From NCBI RefSeq assembly GCF_031851795.1, contig NZ_CP134696.1:2589001-2653000 (forward strand): DNA of 64,000 nt. Direction: 5' to 3'. This document shows positions 1 through 9,462 of the stretch, one piece after another; the first letter of the stretch is position 1, and every line of letters starts with the position of its first letter. The notes beneath the pieces are model-generated. The model was not told where the DNA came from and did not search any database. It saw only the letters and a list, made by a program, of their open reading frames with translations. Both the position numbers and the translations under genes were made by a program. The stretch is from Pontibacter sp. G13. Lineage in GTDB: Bacteria; Bacteroidota; Bacteroidia; J057.

Positions 1-2581
1 CCCCATTTTGGTCCACGAAGTTCCAATTCCCCACTGAAATGCCTTCGTAGAATGGAGCATTGGCAAGCTCTTCCTCAGATCTAATGATTCCATCTGTCTG
101 TAGTCCATAGAAATTGCCGATTTCTTCTCCCGTCTCGTATCTGACCATGTCGCCGAATTGGCCACTCCCAATCCCCACATTAAAGGCACCCAATGCGCCG
201 AGATCTGCCAATTCATTCCGAATAAAGGAAATGTTGAAATTGGTCGACCAAGAGAAATCGTCCGTGCTGACATTGACTGTTCTCGCACTGATTTCCAATC
301 CACGATTGATGATGACTCCGACATTTTGACGCGGGTTGTTGTTTACCCCAACGACTCCTGAAACAGGGACTGCCAAGAGGACGTCAGATGCTCGTTTGTG
401 ATAGGCATCAACAGTGAAAACCAATCGGTCATTGAAAAGGCCCATATCCAAGCCCAAATCCTGCTGAACCGTGGTTTCCCACCGGAGATTGGTATTGGCC
501 AATTGGGAAAAAGCAACCCCTGAAACCAATTCACCCCCATAGCTATAGGTAACTGTGTTCAACAAGCCAATCGAGCTGTAAGGAGGAATCCCCTGATTTC
601 CAGTCGCGCCAATTGAGTAGCGAAGCTTGAGTTCTGAGAATACGTTGGACTTTCTCAAGAATTTTTCGCGATCGATTTTCCATGCAAATGCTGCGGAAGG
701 GAAAAAAGCGTATTTGCTTCCTGCCGGGAATTTGGATGATCCATCCAGACGCGCATTCAAGGTAACCAAGTATTTTCGGGCGAAATTATAGTTGATTCTA
801 CCCAAATAGGAATCCAATGCGAAATCAGTCAGATTGATTTGCGGGGTGATCAATTCTGTACCAGCGCCGATGTCGTAGACCCCCAAGTTGTCAAATTCAA
901 ACCCTTGGTTTCGCACCCGTAGCACTCTCCGCTGGTTTTGCTCAAAGGTGTGCCCAACGACAGCTTGAATATTGTGCTTATTGATGCGGGTTCTATATCG
1001 AATCAAATTCTCCACCAAATAGTTGCTGACATCTGTATGGATGATATTGGCGATCCCATTCAATCGAAAGCCGGCACGTGTGGTATATCGAGGGTAATAC
1101 ACATCCTCGATATTTTTGACGGAAGTTCCGCCCAATCGCATCGTCACCTCTAACCCATCCAAGATCTCGTACCTCAGATTGATATTTCCGGTCATGCGGG
1201 TATTCTGCTGATTTCTGGTGCTGGTAGTAGCAAACAGCAAGGGATTGGATTCTAGCCCAATTTCATCTTCCAAGAATTCGTCATCGAGCAGTACATCATC
1301 GGGTCCGATAGCTGGCCAGGTATTGTATGCCTTCCAAATCACCCCTGTGTAGTCATTGTTAGGGCCCCCTCCAGAGGCAATCGCTCCTGATTTTTCACTT
1401 CTAGAAAAGTTGAGACGCGTACTCATTTTGAGCTTCCCCATGTTGGAGTTTAGGTTCACTTGGCCTGAGTACCGTTGAAAGTCGCTATTGACGATGACTC
1501 CCTCCTGATCGAAATATCCCAAAGATGCGAAGAAGGTGGTCTTATTGGCGCCTCCTCGAAAATTGATCTGATGTCTCATGATGGACGCGGCATCTCTCGT
1601 TACCTCATCTTCCCAGTTGGTTCCACCTTCGACAAAAGGAATAGAATCTGGATGGACATAGTATCTCAGCGTGGAATCCTTGAAGAGTCCATCATTGGAA
1701 TCTAGGGCATAGCGATACCGGTAAAACCCTTCAGAATCAATCAAATCGGTAGGTCGAGTACGCCAAGAGGTTCCGATAGATCCCGTGTAGCTCATTTGCA
1801 GGGCGCCTTCTTGACCCGATTTGGTGGTGATGAGTACCACGCCATTTGCGCCCCGTGAGCCATAAATGGCGGTAGCAGATGCGTCTTTCAGCACCTCAAT
1901 TGACTCGATGTCATTGGGATTGAGGCCTGCAAGAGGATCGCTTGTGATTTCGCCAACCAAGCTGTTGTCCGTTTCTCCTACGAGATTGTCCTTTTGAAGC
2001 GGTACGCCATCAAGCACGTAGAGCGGCTCACTATTCCCATTGATCGTACCGATTCCTCGGACATTCACCGAAAATCCCCCTCCCGGCTCGCCATCGGTAG
2101 TAGTCACTTTGACTCCTGCCAATCGGCCTTGCAGCGCGTTCTCTAGGGCAGTACCCGTAGACTTCATGATTTCATCTCCCTTGACGCTGGTCACCGAGCC
2201 CGTCAAGTCAGACTTTCTCTCGGTTCCGTAGCCAATCACCACGATCTCGTCTAGCTGCTCTATATCTTCTTCCATTTCGAGGTCAATGGTCGTGCGGCCA
2301 TTGACGGAGATGGATTCTTCACGAAATCCAAAATATCTAAACAACAAAACGCTGTTTTCCTGAACCGTAATTCTGTATGTGCCGTCGTCATCACTCAAGG
2401 CACCATTGATATTATCCCCTTTCTCCAAAATGGTCACCCCAGGTAAGGGTTGCCCACCTTCTGAAGTAACACGGCCCGTCACTTGGATCTGGGCTTGGGC
2501 GGTAAAGGATAAAAATATCAACCCCCATAGATACAAGACCCGATGCCTTAATATCCGAGTCGCAATAGTAGGTAGCTTCAT
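1..2581 (-). CDS. SusC/RagA-family TonB-linked outer membrane receptor (3' end outside window)
   Basis: The reading frame is open from ATG at 2579-2581 to the window edge, 860 codons with no stop. It starts with a signal peptide ending near FTAQAQ. A carboxypeptidase-regulatory-like domain follows (VTGRVTSEGGQPLPGV). Next comes the SusC-typical segment LDEIVVIGYGTERKSDLTGSV, then a plug domain with NVRGIGTINGNSEPLYVLDG and ASATAIYGSRGANGV, and then beta-barrel strands. It breaks off at the end of the barrel region, just after NFVDQNG, which resembles the SusC NGDG motif. SusC proteins import glycans across the outer membrane with a SusD lipoprotein; any susD would lie beyond position 1. Divergent from the glycosidase genes that follow, it is the likely importer of this locus. 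Confidence 0.95.
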   Translation of the reverse strand, partial: MKLPTIATRILRHRVLYLWGLIFLSFTAQAQIQVTGRVTSEGGQPLPGVTILEKGDNINGALSDDDGTYRITVQENSVLLFRYFGFREESISVNGRTTIDLEMEEDIEQLDEIVVIGYGTERKSDLTGSVTSVKGDEIMKSTGTALENALQGRLAGVKVTTTDGEPGGGFSVNVRGIGTINGNSEPLYVLDGVPLQKDNLVGETDNSLVGEITSDPLAGLNPNDIESIEVLKDASATAIYGSRGANGVVLITTKSGQEGALQMSYTGSIGTSWRTRPTDLIDSEGFYRYRYALDSNDGLFKDSTLRYYVHPDSIPFVEGGTNWEDEVTRDAASIMRHQINFRGGANKTTFFASLGYFDQEGVIVNSDFQRYSGQVNLNSNMGKLKMSTRLNFSRSEKSGAIASGGGPNNDYTGVIWKAYNTWPAIGPDDVLLDDEFLEDEIGLESNPLLFATTSTRNQQNTRMTGNINLRYEILDGLEVTMRLGGTSVKNIEDVYYPRYTTRAGFRLNGIANIIHTDVSNYLVENLIRYRTRINKHNIQAVVGHTFEQNQRRVLRVRNQGFEFDNLGVYDIGAGTELITPQINLTDFALDSYLGRINYNFARKYLVTLNARLDGSSKFPAGSKYAFFPSAAFAWKIDREKFLRKSNVFSELKLRYSIGATGNQGIPPYSSIGLLNTVTYSYGGELVSGVAFSQLANTNLRWETTVQQDLGLDMGLFNDRLVFTVDAYHKRASDVLLAVPVSGVVGVNNNPRQNVGVIINRGLEISARTVNVSTDDFSWSTNFNISFIRNELADLGALGAFNVGIGSGQFGDMVRYETGEEIGNFYGLQTDGIIRSEEELANAPFYEGISVGNWNFVDQNG

Positions 2582-3116
2582 AATGTGGAAGAATTTTGTT
2601 GAGTTTCTAATGGACATCAAGCTCGAGAAAGGCACAAAGTATCCATTGTAGAATTGTCCGATTTTATGAGAATTAGGTCTTCTTAGCCTATTTGGAGGAG
2701 GTTATGAGATATTATGTCCCATCGTTGTGCAATCTTCTTTCACCTTTGATTCATCATGATTCTTAGCGTGCTACTCTTGACCTCATCCACCTGATCCATC
2801 CCAGATAGTCTACCCACATTTCTTCCTCCCCATCACGATTAAATCTGGGGGATCTAATCTGGAAACTGCCCCCCATTTTGAAAAATGGTCCAGAAAGCTG
2901 ATCCCCAAAAGGACTGAAATATCATGGACCATCCTCCCAATAAAACCGACAATAATCGCAAGCCTTGGTAGGATTTCGAATGAGCTTTATGTGAGTGGAA
3001 AATATCACACTCCTTGCCTGCTGAACTACAGGCCGGTATCAGTGCTATTGGTCAAATCATTCACTAAACATTTGAACACGATCTCATCGAGGAGAATGAG
3101 TCTAACATTTGTAAAC
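2582..3116. other. Divergent intergenic region, susC-like / GH5-like
   Basis: This 535 bp stretch between two divergent genes must carry both promoters. I found no exact TAnnTTTG element at a convincing position. A near match (TACTTTG) lies on the minus strand around 2635-2641. A frame upstream of the GH5-like gene is open from 2991 but encodes no plausible signal peptide until the ATG at 3117. No RNA gene or repeat was seen. Confidence 0.4.
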
Positions 3117-4328
3117 ATGAAACTATTCCTACCCGGACTTTTACTTATCCTATCCTTTTTCAGCGCTTGCGCACAGCAAGCTCCCCAAGAGCTTCAAACG
3201 GTCAAAGGACGCTGGAACGAGAAGAAAATCAATAAATGGTATGCCAAGCAGCCATGGCTCGTCGGCTGCAACTACTATCCTGCCACAGCCATCAACCAGA
3301 TCGATATGTGGCAAGCCTCTACATGGGATCCGGAAAGAATAGATCTGGAACTGGGGTGGGCTGCGAATATCGGCATGAATACGCTACGTGTGTATTTACA
3401 TGACTTGGTATGGGCAGACGATGAGGACGGGTTATACCAGCGTATGGACGAATTTCTAACCATCTGCGACAAGCATGGTATCCGGCCCTGGTTCGTCTTT
3501 TTTGATGATTGCCACTTTCCCAATCCTCAGCTGGGAGAACAGCCCCTTCCCGTTCGTGCTTATCACAATTCCGCTTGGCTCAACAGCCCTGCCCGCGACC
3601 TTGCCAAGCGCTACGCCAAGGGGAAAGCTTCTCCTGAAGAGATCGCCCACCTCAAAGGATATGTACAGGGAACAATGGAGCGGTTCAAGAAAGACAAACG
3701 AATCCTGATGTGGGAACTCTACAACGAGCCCGGCCGTGGCAATGGCTTGAATGGAGATATGGGAGCCAAATCTAAAAAGACCCGGATCGGGGATCTTTCC
3801 CAAAAATTGGTATTCGACTCTTGGGTATGGGCAAGGGACGTCAACCCTTCGCAACCCATCACTTCCTGTACTGCTGGGAGCGTCGGAAAAAACAACATCA
3901 AGATCAATCGCCTCAATAGCGATCTACATTCCATCCATAGCTACACCGAGCCTCAAGAATTGAAAACCTTGATCACCGACTATCAAAAGGATGGCCGTCC
4001 GGTCATCATCACGGAGTGGCTAGCGCGAGACAGAGGAAGCACAGTAGAAGCTTGCCTTCCTGTGATGAAGGAAATGAATGTTGGCGCCGTCAACTGGGGA
4101 TTCGTCTCAGGCAAATCTGCAACAATCTGGAATTGGGGAAGTCGCAAAAACCCGGCAGGTAAAAAACGGAGCGTCTTGCAGGAGCGCGCAGAAGGAAATG
4201 TCGTCCAGCCAGGAGAGGCAATGCCAGAACCGGAAGTGTGGTTCCATGATCTCTTCCGCTACGACGGTACGCCTTACAGCACCGCGGAAATCGAGCTCTT
4301 TCAAAGCTTGACTACCGACAACTCTTAG
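3117..4328 (+). CDS. GH5-like (cellulase/mannanase superfamily) lipoprotein glycosidase
   Basis: The frame is open from 2991, but ATG 3117 directly precedes a lipoprotein signal peptide (MKLFLPGLLLILSFFSACAQ, acylated Cys18), so I start there (403 aa). The TIM-barrel enzyme shows WELYNEPG, with the probable acid/base Glu204, and VIITEWLA, with the probable nucleophile Glu300, plus HSIHSYTEP between them. This is the clan GH-A layout of retaining enzymes. The closest relatives are annotated as cellulase-family glycosyl hydrolase or 1,4-beta-xylanase. It is probably anchored to the outer membrane and cuts the same sulfated glycan as its neighbours. The exact GH5 subfamily and linkage cannot be told. 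Confidence 0.85.
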   Translation: MKLFLPGLLLILSFFSACAQQAPQELQTVKGRWNEKKINKWYAKQPWLVGCNYYPATAINQIDMWQASTWDPERIDLELGWAANIGMNTLRVYLHDLVWADDEDGLYQRMDEFLTICDKHGIRPWFVFFDDCHFPNPQLGEQPLPVRAYHNSAWLNSPARDLAKRYAKGKASPEEIAHLKGYVQGTMERFKKDKRILMWELYNEPGRGNGLNGDMGAKSKKTRIGDLSQKLVFDSWVWARDVNPSQPITSCTAGSVGKNNIKINRLNSDLHSIHSYTEPQELKTLITDYQKDGRPVIITEWLARDRGSTVEACLPVMKEMNVGAVNWGFVSGKSATIWNWGSRKNPAGKKRSVLQERAEGNVVQPGEAMPEPEVWFHDLFRYDGTPYSTAEIELFQSLTTDNS

Positions 4329-4432
4329 AAATCTCACGATCTGCCACTCCAATGGTTTTGGGTGGCAGATCGCTCGATGATACACAGCCATCTAAACGCC
4401 TTTCCAACGATCATCCTTTTCATGCACCCACA

Positions 4433-4804
4433 ATGATCCAAAAACTGACATTCTGCTTGATGCTATTGACTAGCCTCGGACTAGGCGCACACTCGCTTCA
4501 AGCTCAAAACAAAACTCAACAGAAAGCCGCCTTCTATGCTGAGCAGGCTGCTGCCGAGTTCGGACTCGACGCAGATGCACAACAACAGATTTATCAAGCC
4601 AAATTGGGGCTCATGAAAGCCAATCGGCAAATTACCAAGCGGAAAAAATCTGGAGAATTCGAATCCAAGGAAGCCACTAAAAAAGCCCGGATGCAAGCTC
4701 AAAAGCCCTTTTTGGATAAGATCAGATCCATTACTGGTGCGAGCCCAAAAGCCTTCAAACAATTCAACAAGCGGGCTAATGAAAAAATGAATGCCGCCCC
4801 ATAA
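4433..4804 (+). CDS. Small secreted helical protein (Spy/LTXXQ-like)
   Basis: The frame is open from 4352, but ATG 4433 begins a clean signal peptide (MIQKLTFCLMLLTSLGLGAH, cleavage near LQAQN), giving 123 aa. The mature part is rich in Ala, Lys and Gln and predicted all-helical. It has a FGLDADAQQQIYQAKL segment reminiscent of the LTxxQ periplasmic chaperone/metal-sensor proteins (Spy/CpxP group) and a second short helix pair near SPKAFKQFNK. It sits between two glycosidase genes in the same direction, so it may be co-transcribed. The function is unknown; the Spy-like label is inference from helix pattern only. Confidence 0.6.
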   Translation: MIQKLTFCLMLLTSLGLGAHSLQAQNKTQQKAAFYAEQAAAEFGLDADAQQQIYQAKLGLMKANRQITKRKKSGEFESKEATKKARMQAQKPFLDKIRSITGASPKAFKQFNKRANEKMNAAP

Positions 4805-4858
4805 AGGCTTTCGAAGTTATTCCCGTGCTTGGCTGCTGCCAATCCATCCATTCGAGCT

Positions 4859-7558
4859 ATGAGAAAGTTACGATCTTCTCTACGTTGGCGAATGCCTTTT
4901 TCGCAAGGCAAAGGAGCTGTTTACATCCTATCAAGCAGTAATTTGAGTTCCTTTTGCATCAAAGGACTGACAGTCTGGTTGATCATGATGGCAGGTAGTG
5001 CCGCATTCTCCCAGACCAACATTTCGATTGATTTTGGACAACCCGCCTATTTTCCATTGATCAAGGACAAGGGCAGCACCTTTCAGGAAGGAAGGCCCAA
5101 CAAACCGACCATTTCAGCAGCGATGGCGCCAATGTCTGACCTCAAACAAGGAGCTTTTCGCGCTTTGGTCAATCAAGGAGGTTCCAATTTCATCTGGAAA
5201 AATGGGAGCAACATTCAAGCGGCCCGGAACACGGACTATGACCTGATAGCCAATATCTGTCATGGCAACCACATGGAACCCATGTTTACGCTCTACCAAA
5301 CGCCTGACGCTTGGCTTCCGGCTGGAGCGACCTCTTCCAAAGTCCCCCCTACCAATTTTGTGGAATATGCAGAAGGGATCGGCAAATTCGTCGAGCTATA
5401 CACGAATGTCAAACCCATCGTCTGGGAGGTCTGGAACGAGCCACAAAATGGCAATAGTTTCCTGATCACCGACAATACCATTCGCGACTACAACCTGATC
5501 TATGAAAATGTTGCACCCGAGGTCCGAAGTGCCGATCCGGATGCCGTGATTGCGGGACCGGCCATGGCGAATACATCCAGTGTGATTGATGCTTTTTCGG
5601 AAGCATTTCTAGACAATGTCCGAAACAAAAACCTTCCCCTCGACTACTACTCCATTCACAGCTACAATCGATTTGGGAATGGCATAGATCGCTTGAAGGA
5701 TATCATCGATGTGTCCAGAGCCAATCTGAGCAATGATTTCCAGACGGTTCCCATGATTTTCACGGAGTATGAGCAAACGCCTACAGGAGACAATCCCGAC
5801 CGAGAGTTTACCATCGGTGCGGTCAGATGGCTGGAGGATATCGACTTCTTTTTGGAGCAGACAGACATCCCAATTGTCACTTGGAATCGGTACCAATTCA
5901 AAGGAAGCGGCAATTCAGGCGGGCTGGTAGACGACCAACAAAACCGTCGTCCGATCTACTGGGCATACAAGGTATTTGGAGACATGCCCACTGAGCGGAA
6001 GGAATTGACCATCAACAATGCTCCCAATGGACTCGATGGTTTTGCTTCTGCGGACGAATCGGGTGCGGGGATTTTGATCTGGAATAATTCCAATAACACC
6101 CGAAGTATCAATTTACAGACGTCCAATCTTCCATTCTCAAGTGGTACTGTGAAACTCTACCGAATTGATGCTGATCATTCTAGCTACCTCGAAAACAGCA
6201 ACAATGACAATCTCTCCCAGATTTGGAGCAGAAACTTGAGCACCCTCAATAATACCACACTCAGTATTCCGGGTCCGGGCATCATTTACCTAGAAATCAC
6301 CCCCAATACTGTACCTGCTTCCCCCACGATGGTATCTGCTGACTATATCCGAGCATGGCAGTTCACCGCTCGAAAATCGGCCGGGGGAATCTTCCAACAC
6401 TACGGCCATTTCGACTGGAATACATGGACAGGTCGAATGGGGGTAAAAACCAATACCGGTCGCGGAATGTGCGGTGTAACAATGGATAATACGCCTAGTG
6501 CAGTAGGGTTCCAATTCAAGACCTTCGACATGAATCCCGCCAACAACAATAATGCCTTGGTGGCGATTCGAGTAGACTACATGAATGGAAACAATGCCCT
6601 GAAAAGCGTCATGTTGCGGAGTAACATCTACAATGCAAACAGAACCAGCAAATTACCTTGGGGCGATAATGTCGCTACCGGAGATGTGGTCATCAACAAA
6701 GGAACTGCAATTGGTGACAACTCCATTTTTGATTTCAATATCAACCAAAACGCCCCCAATAACTGGAACAATCAGCGCCGAGTCATCATTTCCTTCATCA
6801 TGGAGAATACCGGCCCCGAGTCTCAAGGAGTTGCCAGAATTCTTCAAGCGGGCCAAGAAACCACTTCCGTACCTACCGGAGAAATCTTCATTCAGCATAA
6901 ATCCAGTGGGAATAAACTCCACAACAATCAAAACAACAATGGGGACATCGTGAATACAATTGCCCCTACGTTCACTGGAGACAACGTCCGCTGGAAACTC
7001 ATCCCCATCAATGACGATCCCGGCTATTATCGTTTGGAGCACAAAGCCTCCGGTCGATGGTTCCACTGCCAAGAAGATGGCATTACGAACTTTCAACTAG
7101 GTCCCACTTCTTGGACAGGTGAGCGCACCAAATGGACAGTGGTTCCGGTGGATAATACGTTCTTCCGATTGGAACATAAGGCTAGTGGGAAATGGCTTCA
7201 CGTCGGTTCAGATGGTACGACCAACTTCAGTTTAGGGCCCACCACATTTACAGGAGACAATACGCAGTGGGAATTTATTTCCGCTTCAAGTAATCGAAAA
7301 GCTCAAGTATCGGAGGAACTGAATGAGGGCCGTCTTAAGGCTTGGCCCAATCCTGCTACAGGAAGTAATCTGGTGGTAGAGGGACTCAATAAGGGGGAGC
7401 GTATTCGTGTTTTCGATCTTTTGGGAAAGTTGGTCTATGATGGCACTGCCTCTGGTGAGACGCAAAAGTTCGACATTTCCGATTGGGGAACAGGCATGTT
7501 TTTGCTTTATGTCAATGCATTGAATCAGGATCAGGTATTGAAGATTTTGGTCAAATAA
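4859..7558 (+). CDS. GH39-like glycosidase with beta-trefoil module and T9SS sorting domain
   Basis: I chose ATG 4859; an in-frame TTG at 4829 is possible. After a long n-region the signal peptide ends at GSAAFSQ. Residues about 55-460 are a clan GH-A barrel with WEVWNEPQ (acid/base Glu193) and IFTEYE (nucleophile Glu303), as in GH39 beta-xylosidase/iduronidase relatives. Residues about 490-667 form a beta-sandwich-like domain of unknown type. Residues about 674-805 hold three repeats of the LEHKASGRWFHC type, a ricin/fascin-like beta-trefoil. The last 80 residues (AWPNPATG start, GMFLLYV near the end) are a T9SS type A sorting domain. The protein is therefore secreted and surface attached. 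It is paralogous to the 9463-12135 gene. Confidence 0.9.
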   Translation: MRKLRSSLRWRMPFSQGKGAVYILSSSNLSSFCIKGLTVWLIMMAGSAAFSQTNISIDFGQPAYFPLIKDKGSTFQEGRPNKPTISAAMAPMSDLKQGAFRALVNQGGSNFIWKNGSNIQAARNTDYDLIANICHGNHMEPMFTLYQTPDAWLPAGATSSKVPPTNFVEYAEGIGKFVELYTNVKPIVWEVWNEPQNGNSFLITDNTIRDYNLIYENVAPEVRSADPDAVIAGPAMANTSSVIDAFSEAFLDNVRNKNLPLDYYSIHSYNRFGNGIDRLKDIIDVSRANLSNDFQTVPMIFTEYEQTPTGDNPDREFTIGAVRWLEDIDFFLEQTDIPIVTWNRYQFKGSGNSGGLVDDQQNRRPIYWAYKVFGDMPTERKELTINNAPNGLDGFASADESGAGILIWNNSNNTRSINLQTSNLPFSSGTVKLYRIDADHSSYLENSNNDNLSQIWSRNLSTLNNTTLSIPGPGIIYLEITPNTVPASPTMVSADYIRAWQFTARKSAGGIFQHYGHFDWNTWTGRMGVKTNTGRGMCGVTMDNTPSAVGFQFKTFDMNPANNNNALVAIRVDYMNGNNALKSVMLRSNIYNANRTSKLPWGDNVATGDVVINKGTAIGDNSIFDFNINQNAPNNWNNQRRVIISFIMENTGPESQGVARILQAGQETTSVPTGEIFIQHKSSGNKLHNNQNNNGDIVNTIAPTFTGDNVRWKLIPINDDPGYYRLEHKASGRWFHCQEDGITNFQLGPTSWTGERTKWTVVPVDNTFFRLEHKASGKWLHVGSDGTTNFSLGPTTFTGDNTQWEFISASSNRKAQVSEELNEGRLKAWPNPATGSNLVVEGLNKGERIRVFDLLGKLVYDGTASGETQKFDISDWGTGMFLLYVNALNQDQVLKILVK

Positions 7559-7949
7559 AGTCCCCAAACGATTTCCGAATGACGATTTAGGCATTTGGAA
7601 TACAAGAATTTGGACAGTTTGAGTAGTGTCCCAAGAAGCGCAGTTCGATTTTCGGGCTGCGCTGCTGTGTTTTGAGAAAGTGATGAACATTCAGAAGCGT
7701 TCCTACGCATTGCCCTTTATATATCCGCTCCGATGATCCTATCGTCCAGTTGGGATCATTGGTGAGAATGTTTCACTTACCTTGGACGATCTTCTAAACC
7801 CCAAAGACGATCCTCCCAATTCAATGCAGAACATTTAGGCAGTTTTAAGGCAAAGTCAGGAATATCCTATTTCCCGGCTTGGCCGACTTTGTGTACGGAA
7901 ATGCTCCGAAGGTCGACTCTACATTGTCAATTCACCAACATTCGATCGA
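7559..7949 (+). other. Intergenic region between GH39-like and sulfatase genes
   Basis: This 391 bp stretch contains no convincing ORF. It carries a 7-bp hairpin (AGCGCAG 7637-7643 with CTGCGCT 7657-7663) followed by GCTGTGTTTTG, which may be a weak terminator for the upstream gene. A promoter for the 7950 sulfatase may lie in the remainder but no consensus was seen. Confidence 0.4.
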
Positions 7950-9377
7950 ATGGCTTCTTTCTTGAATCACCTATTTTCCTATGGTCTGCTGCTTGTTCTC
8001 CTTTGGGGAAAAGGAACAGTATTCGCTCAGCAAAAACCCAACGTCCTGTTCATTGCTATAGATGATCTCAATGACTACGTATCCCTGCTTCAAGACTATC
8101 CGGGCATTCAGACGCCCAATTTGGATAAGTTTGCCAAACAGGCCATGACCTTTACCAATGCCCATACAGCGGCCCCCCTGTGTAATCCATCTCGCACAGC
8201 TGTCCTGACAGGATTTGGGCCCAATCGTACAGGGATACATTCCAACAAAGACAAGATTCAGGATTCGGAAATCGCTCTGGCCGCTACCTTCCTCCCCGAA
8301 CTGTTCAAAGCGCAAGGCTATCTGACCCTATCGGCAGGCAAGATTTTTCATTCGCAGCCCGGAGATGAGAGAATGAAGAGCATCTGGGATGAGGAATTAG
8401 GCCCCAAAGACTACGGTCCTCGCCCATTGACCCCAAGCATCCCAAAATCCTTCAAAAGGCACAAGAATTTTGACTACCAAGCGTGGACCGGACCCGATAC
8501 TGATTTTCCTGATGTGGTGAATACCGAAATCACCATCCAGCGTCTCAAACAGACTTACGAAAAGCCATTTTTCATGGCGATGGGATACTATCGCCCCCAT
8601 AATCCATGGACGGCTCCGAAGCGATATTTCGATATGTATCCGCTGGAGGAAATTCAATTGCCGCCAGTGCTAGACAACGATTTGGATGATCTCCCAGCCA
8701 AAGGCAAAAAGATGGCAGGCGATGGTCTCCTTTTTCAGCAACTGAAAGACTCTGATCATTGGCGCAAAACCGTGCAAGCCTATATGGCCTGTATCACCTT
8801 CATGGATGATCAACTCGGTCAGCTCCTCGACGCATTGGCCCAAAGTCCACATGCAGAAAACACCATCGTGGTCCTATTTAGCGATCACGGATTTCACCTT
8901 GGAGAAAAGACCCATTTTGCCAAGCATACCATCTGGGAGCGATCAGCCCGGACTTTGATGATGATGAAAGTCCCCAAATTGACTCAGCCAAATTCTCAAT
9001 ATTCCTATCCCGTCAGTTTGCTAGATCTCTACCCCACGCTTGTGGATCTATGTGAGCTGGAGGCTCCCTCCCAAGAGCTGTTTGGCCACAGCCTACGCTA
9101 TGCATTGGCGGACCCCACCCAACCAGCGAAAAGATACGCTATCACGATCAATACCAAAGGATGTTCAGTCCGTTCCAAACGGTGGCGATATATCGACTAC
9201 GGGAATGGAACTGGGGAACTATACGACCTCCTGAATGACCCACATGAATGGGCCAATCTCTGGCAAAAACGGACCTATAGCGACATCAAGAGAAGGCTCA
9301 AGACTTGGGTTCCCTCGGGCGCTGAAATCCCCAACTACGAGGAGGCAGAATTCCTCGAAACAGGGACAGACGGCTAA
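7950..9377 (+). CDS. Sulfatase, iduronate-2-sulfatase-like (S1 family)
   Basis: 475 aa with a signal peptide ending at TVFAQ. The metal-binding AIDDLND (Asp38/Asp39) and the formylglycine signature LCNPSRTAVLTG (Cys78, the residue converted to formylglycine) are both present. The C-terminal metal site is FSDHGFHLGEKTHFAKHTIWE, and the family-typical LYDLLNDPHEWANL lies near the end. The IDDLNDY/GFHLGEK pattern is that of iduronate-2-sulfatase-type enzymes, which remove 2-O-sulfates from uronic or other sugars. Maturation needs a formylglycine-generating enzyme, not encoded here. It has no sorting domain, so it is probably periplasmic. It follows the first GH39-like gene and is paralogous to the 12186 sulfatase, with near-identical N-termini. 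Confidence 0.93.
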   Translation: MASFLNHLFSYGLLLVLLWGKGTVFAQQKPNVLFIAIDDLNDYVSLLQDYPGIQTPNLDKFAKQAMTFTNAHTAAPLCNPSRTAVLTGFGPNRTGIHSNKDKIQDSEIALAATFLPELFKAQGYLTLSAGKIFHSQPGDERMKSIWDEELGPKDYGPRPLTPSIPKSFKRHKNFDYQAWTGPDTDFPDVVNTEITIQRLKQTYEKPFFMAMGYYRPHNPWTAPKRYFDMYPLEEIQLPPVLDNDLDDLPAKGKKMAGDGLLFQQLKDSDHWRKTVQAYMACITFMDDQLGQLLDALAQSPHAENTIVVLFSDHGFHLGEKTHFAKHTIWERSARTLMMMKVPKLTQPNSQYSYPVSLLDLYPTLVDLCELEAPSQELFGHSLRYALADPTQPAKRYAITINTKGCSVRSKRWRYIDYGNGTGELYDLLNDPHEWANLWQKRTYSDIKRRLKTWVPSGAEIPNYEEAEFLETGTDG

Positions 9378-9462
9378 TTAACCTCTACAAGGGAAGCTGA
9401 TTGGAATTCTATTCGCTTCCCTTCCGCTCTTTTAATTCTTCCACTACTACATCAACCTATCT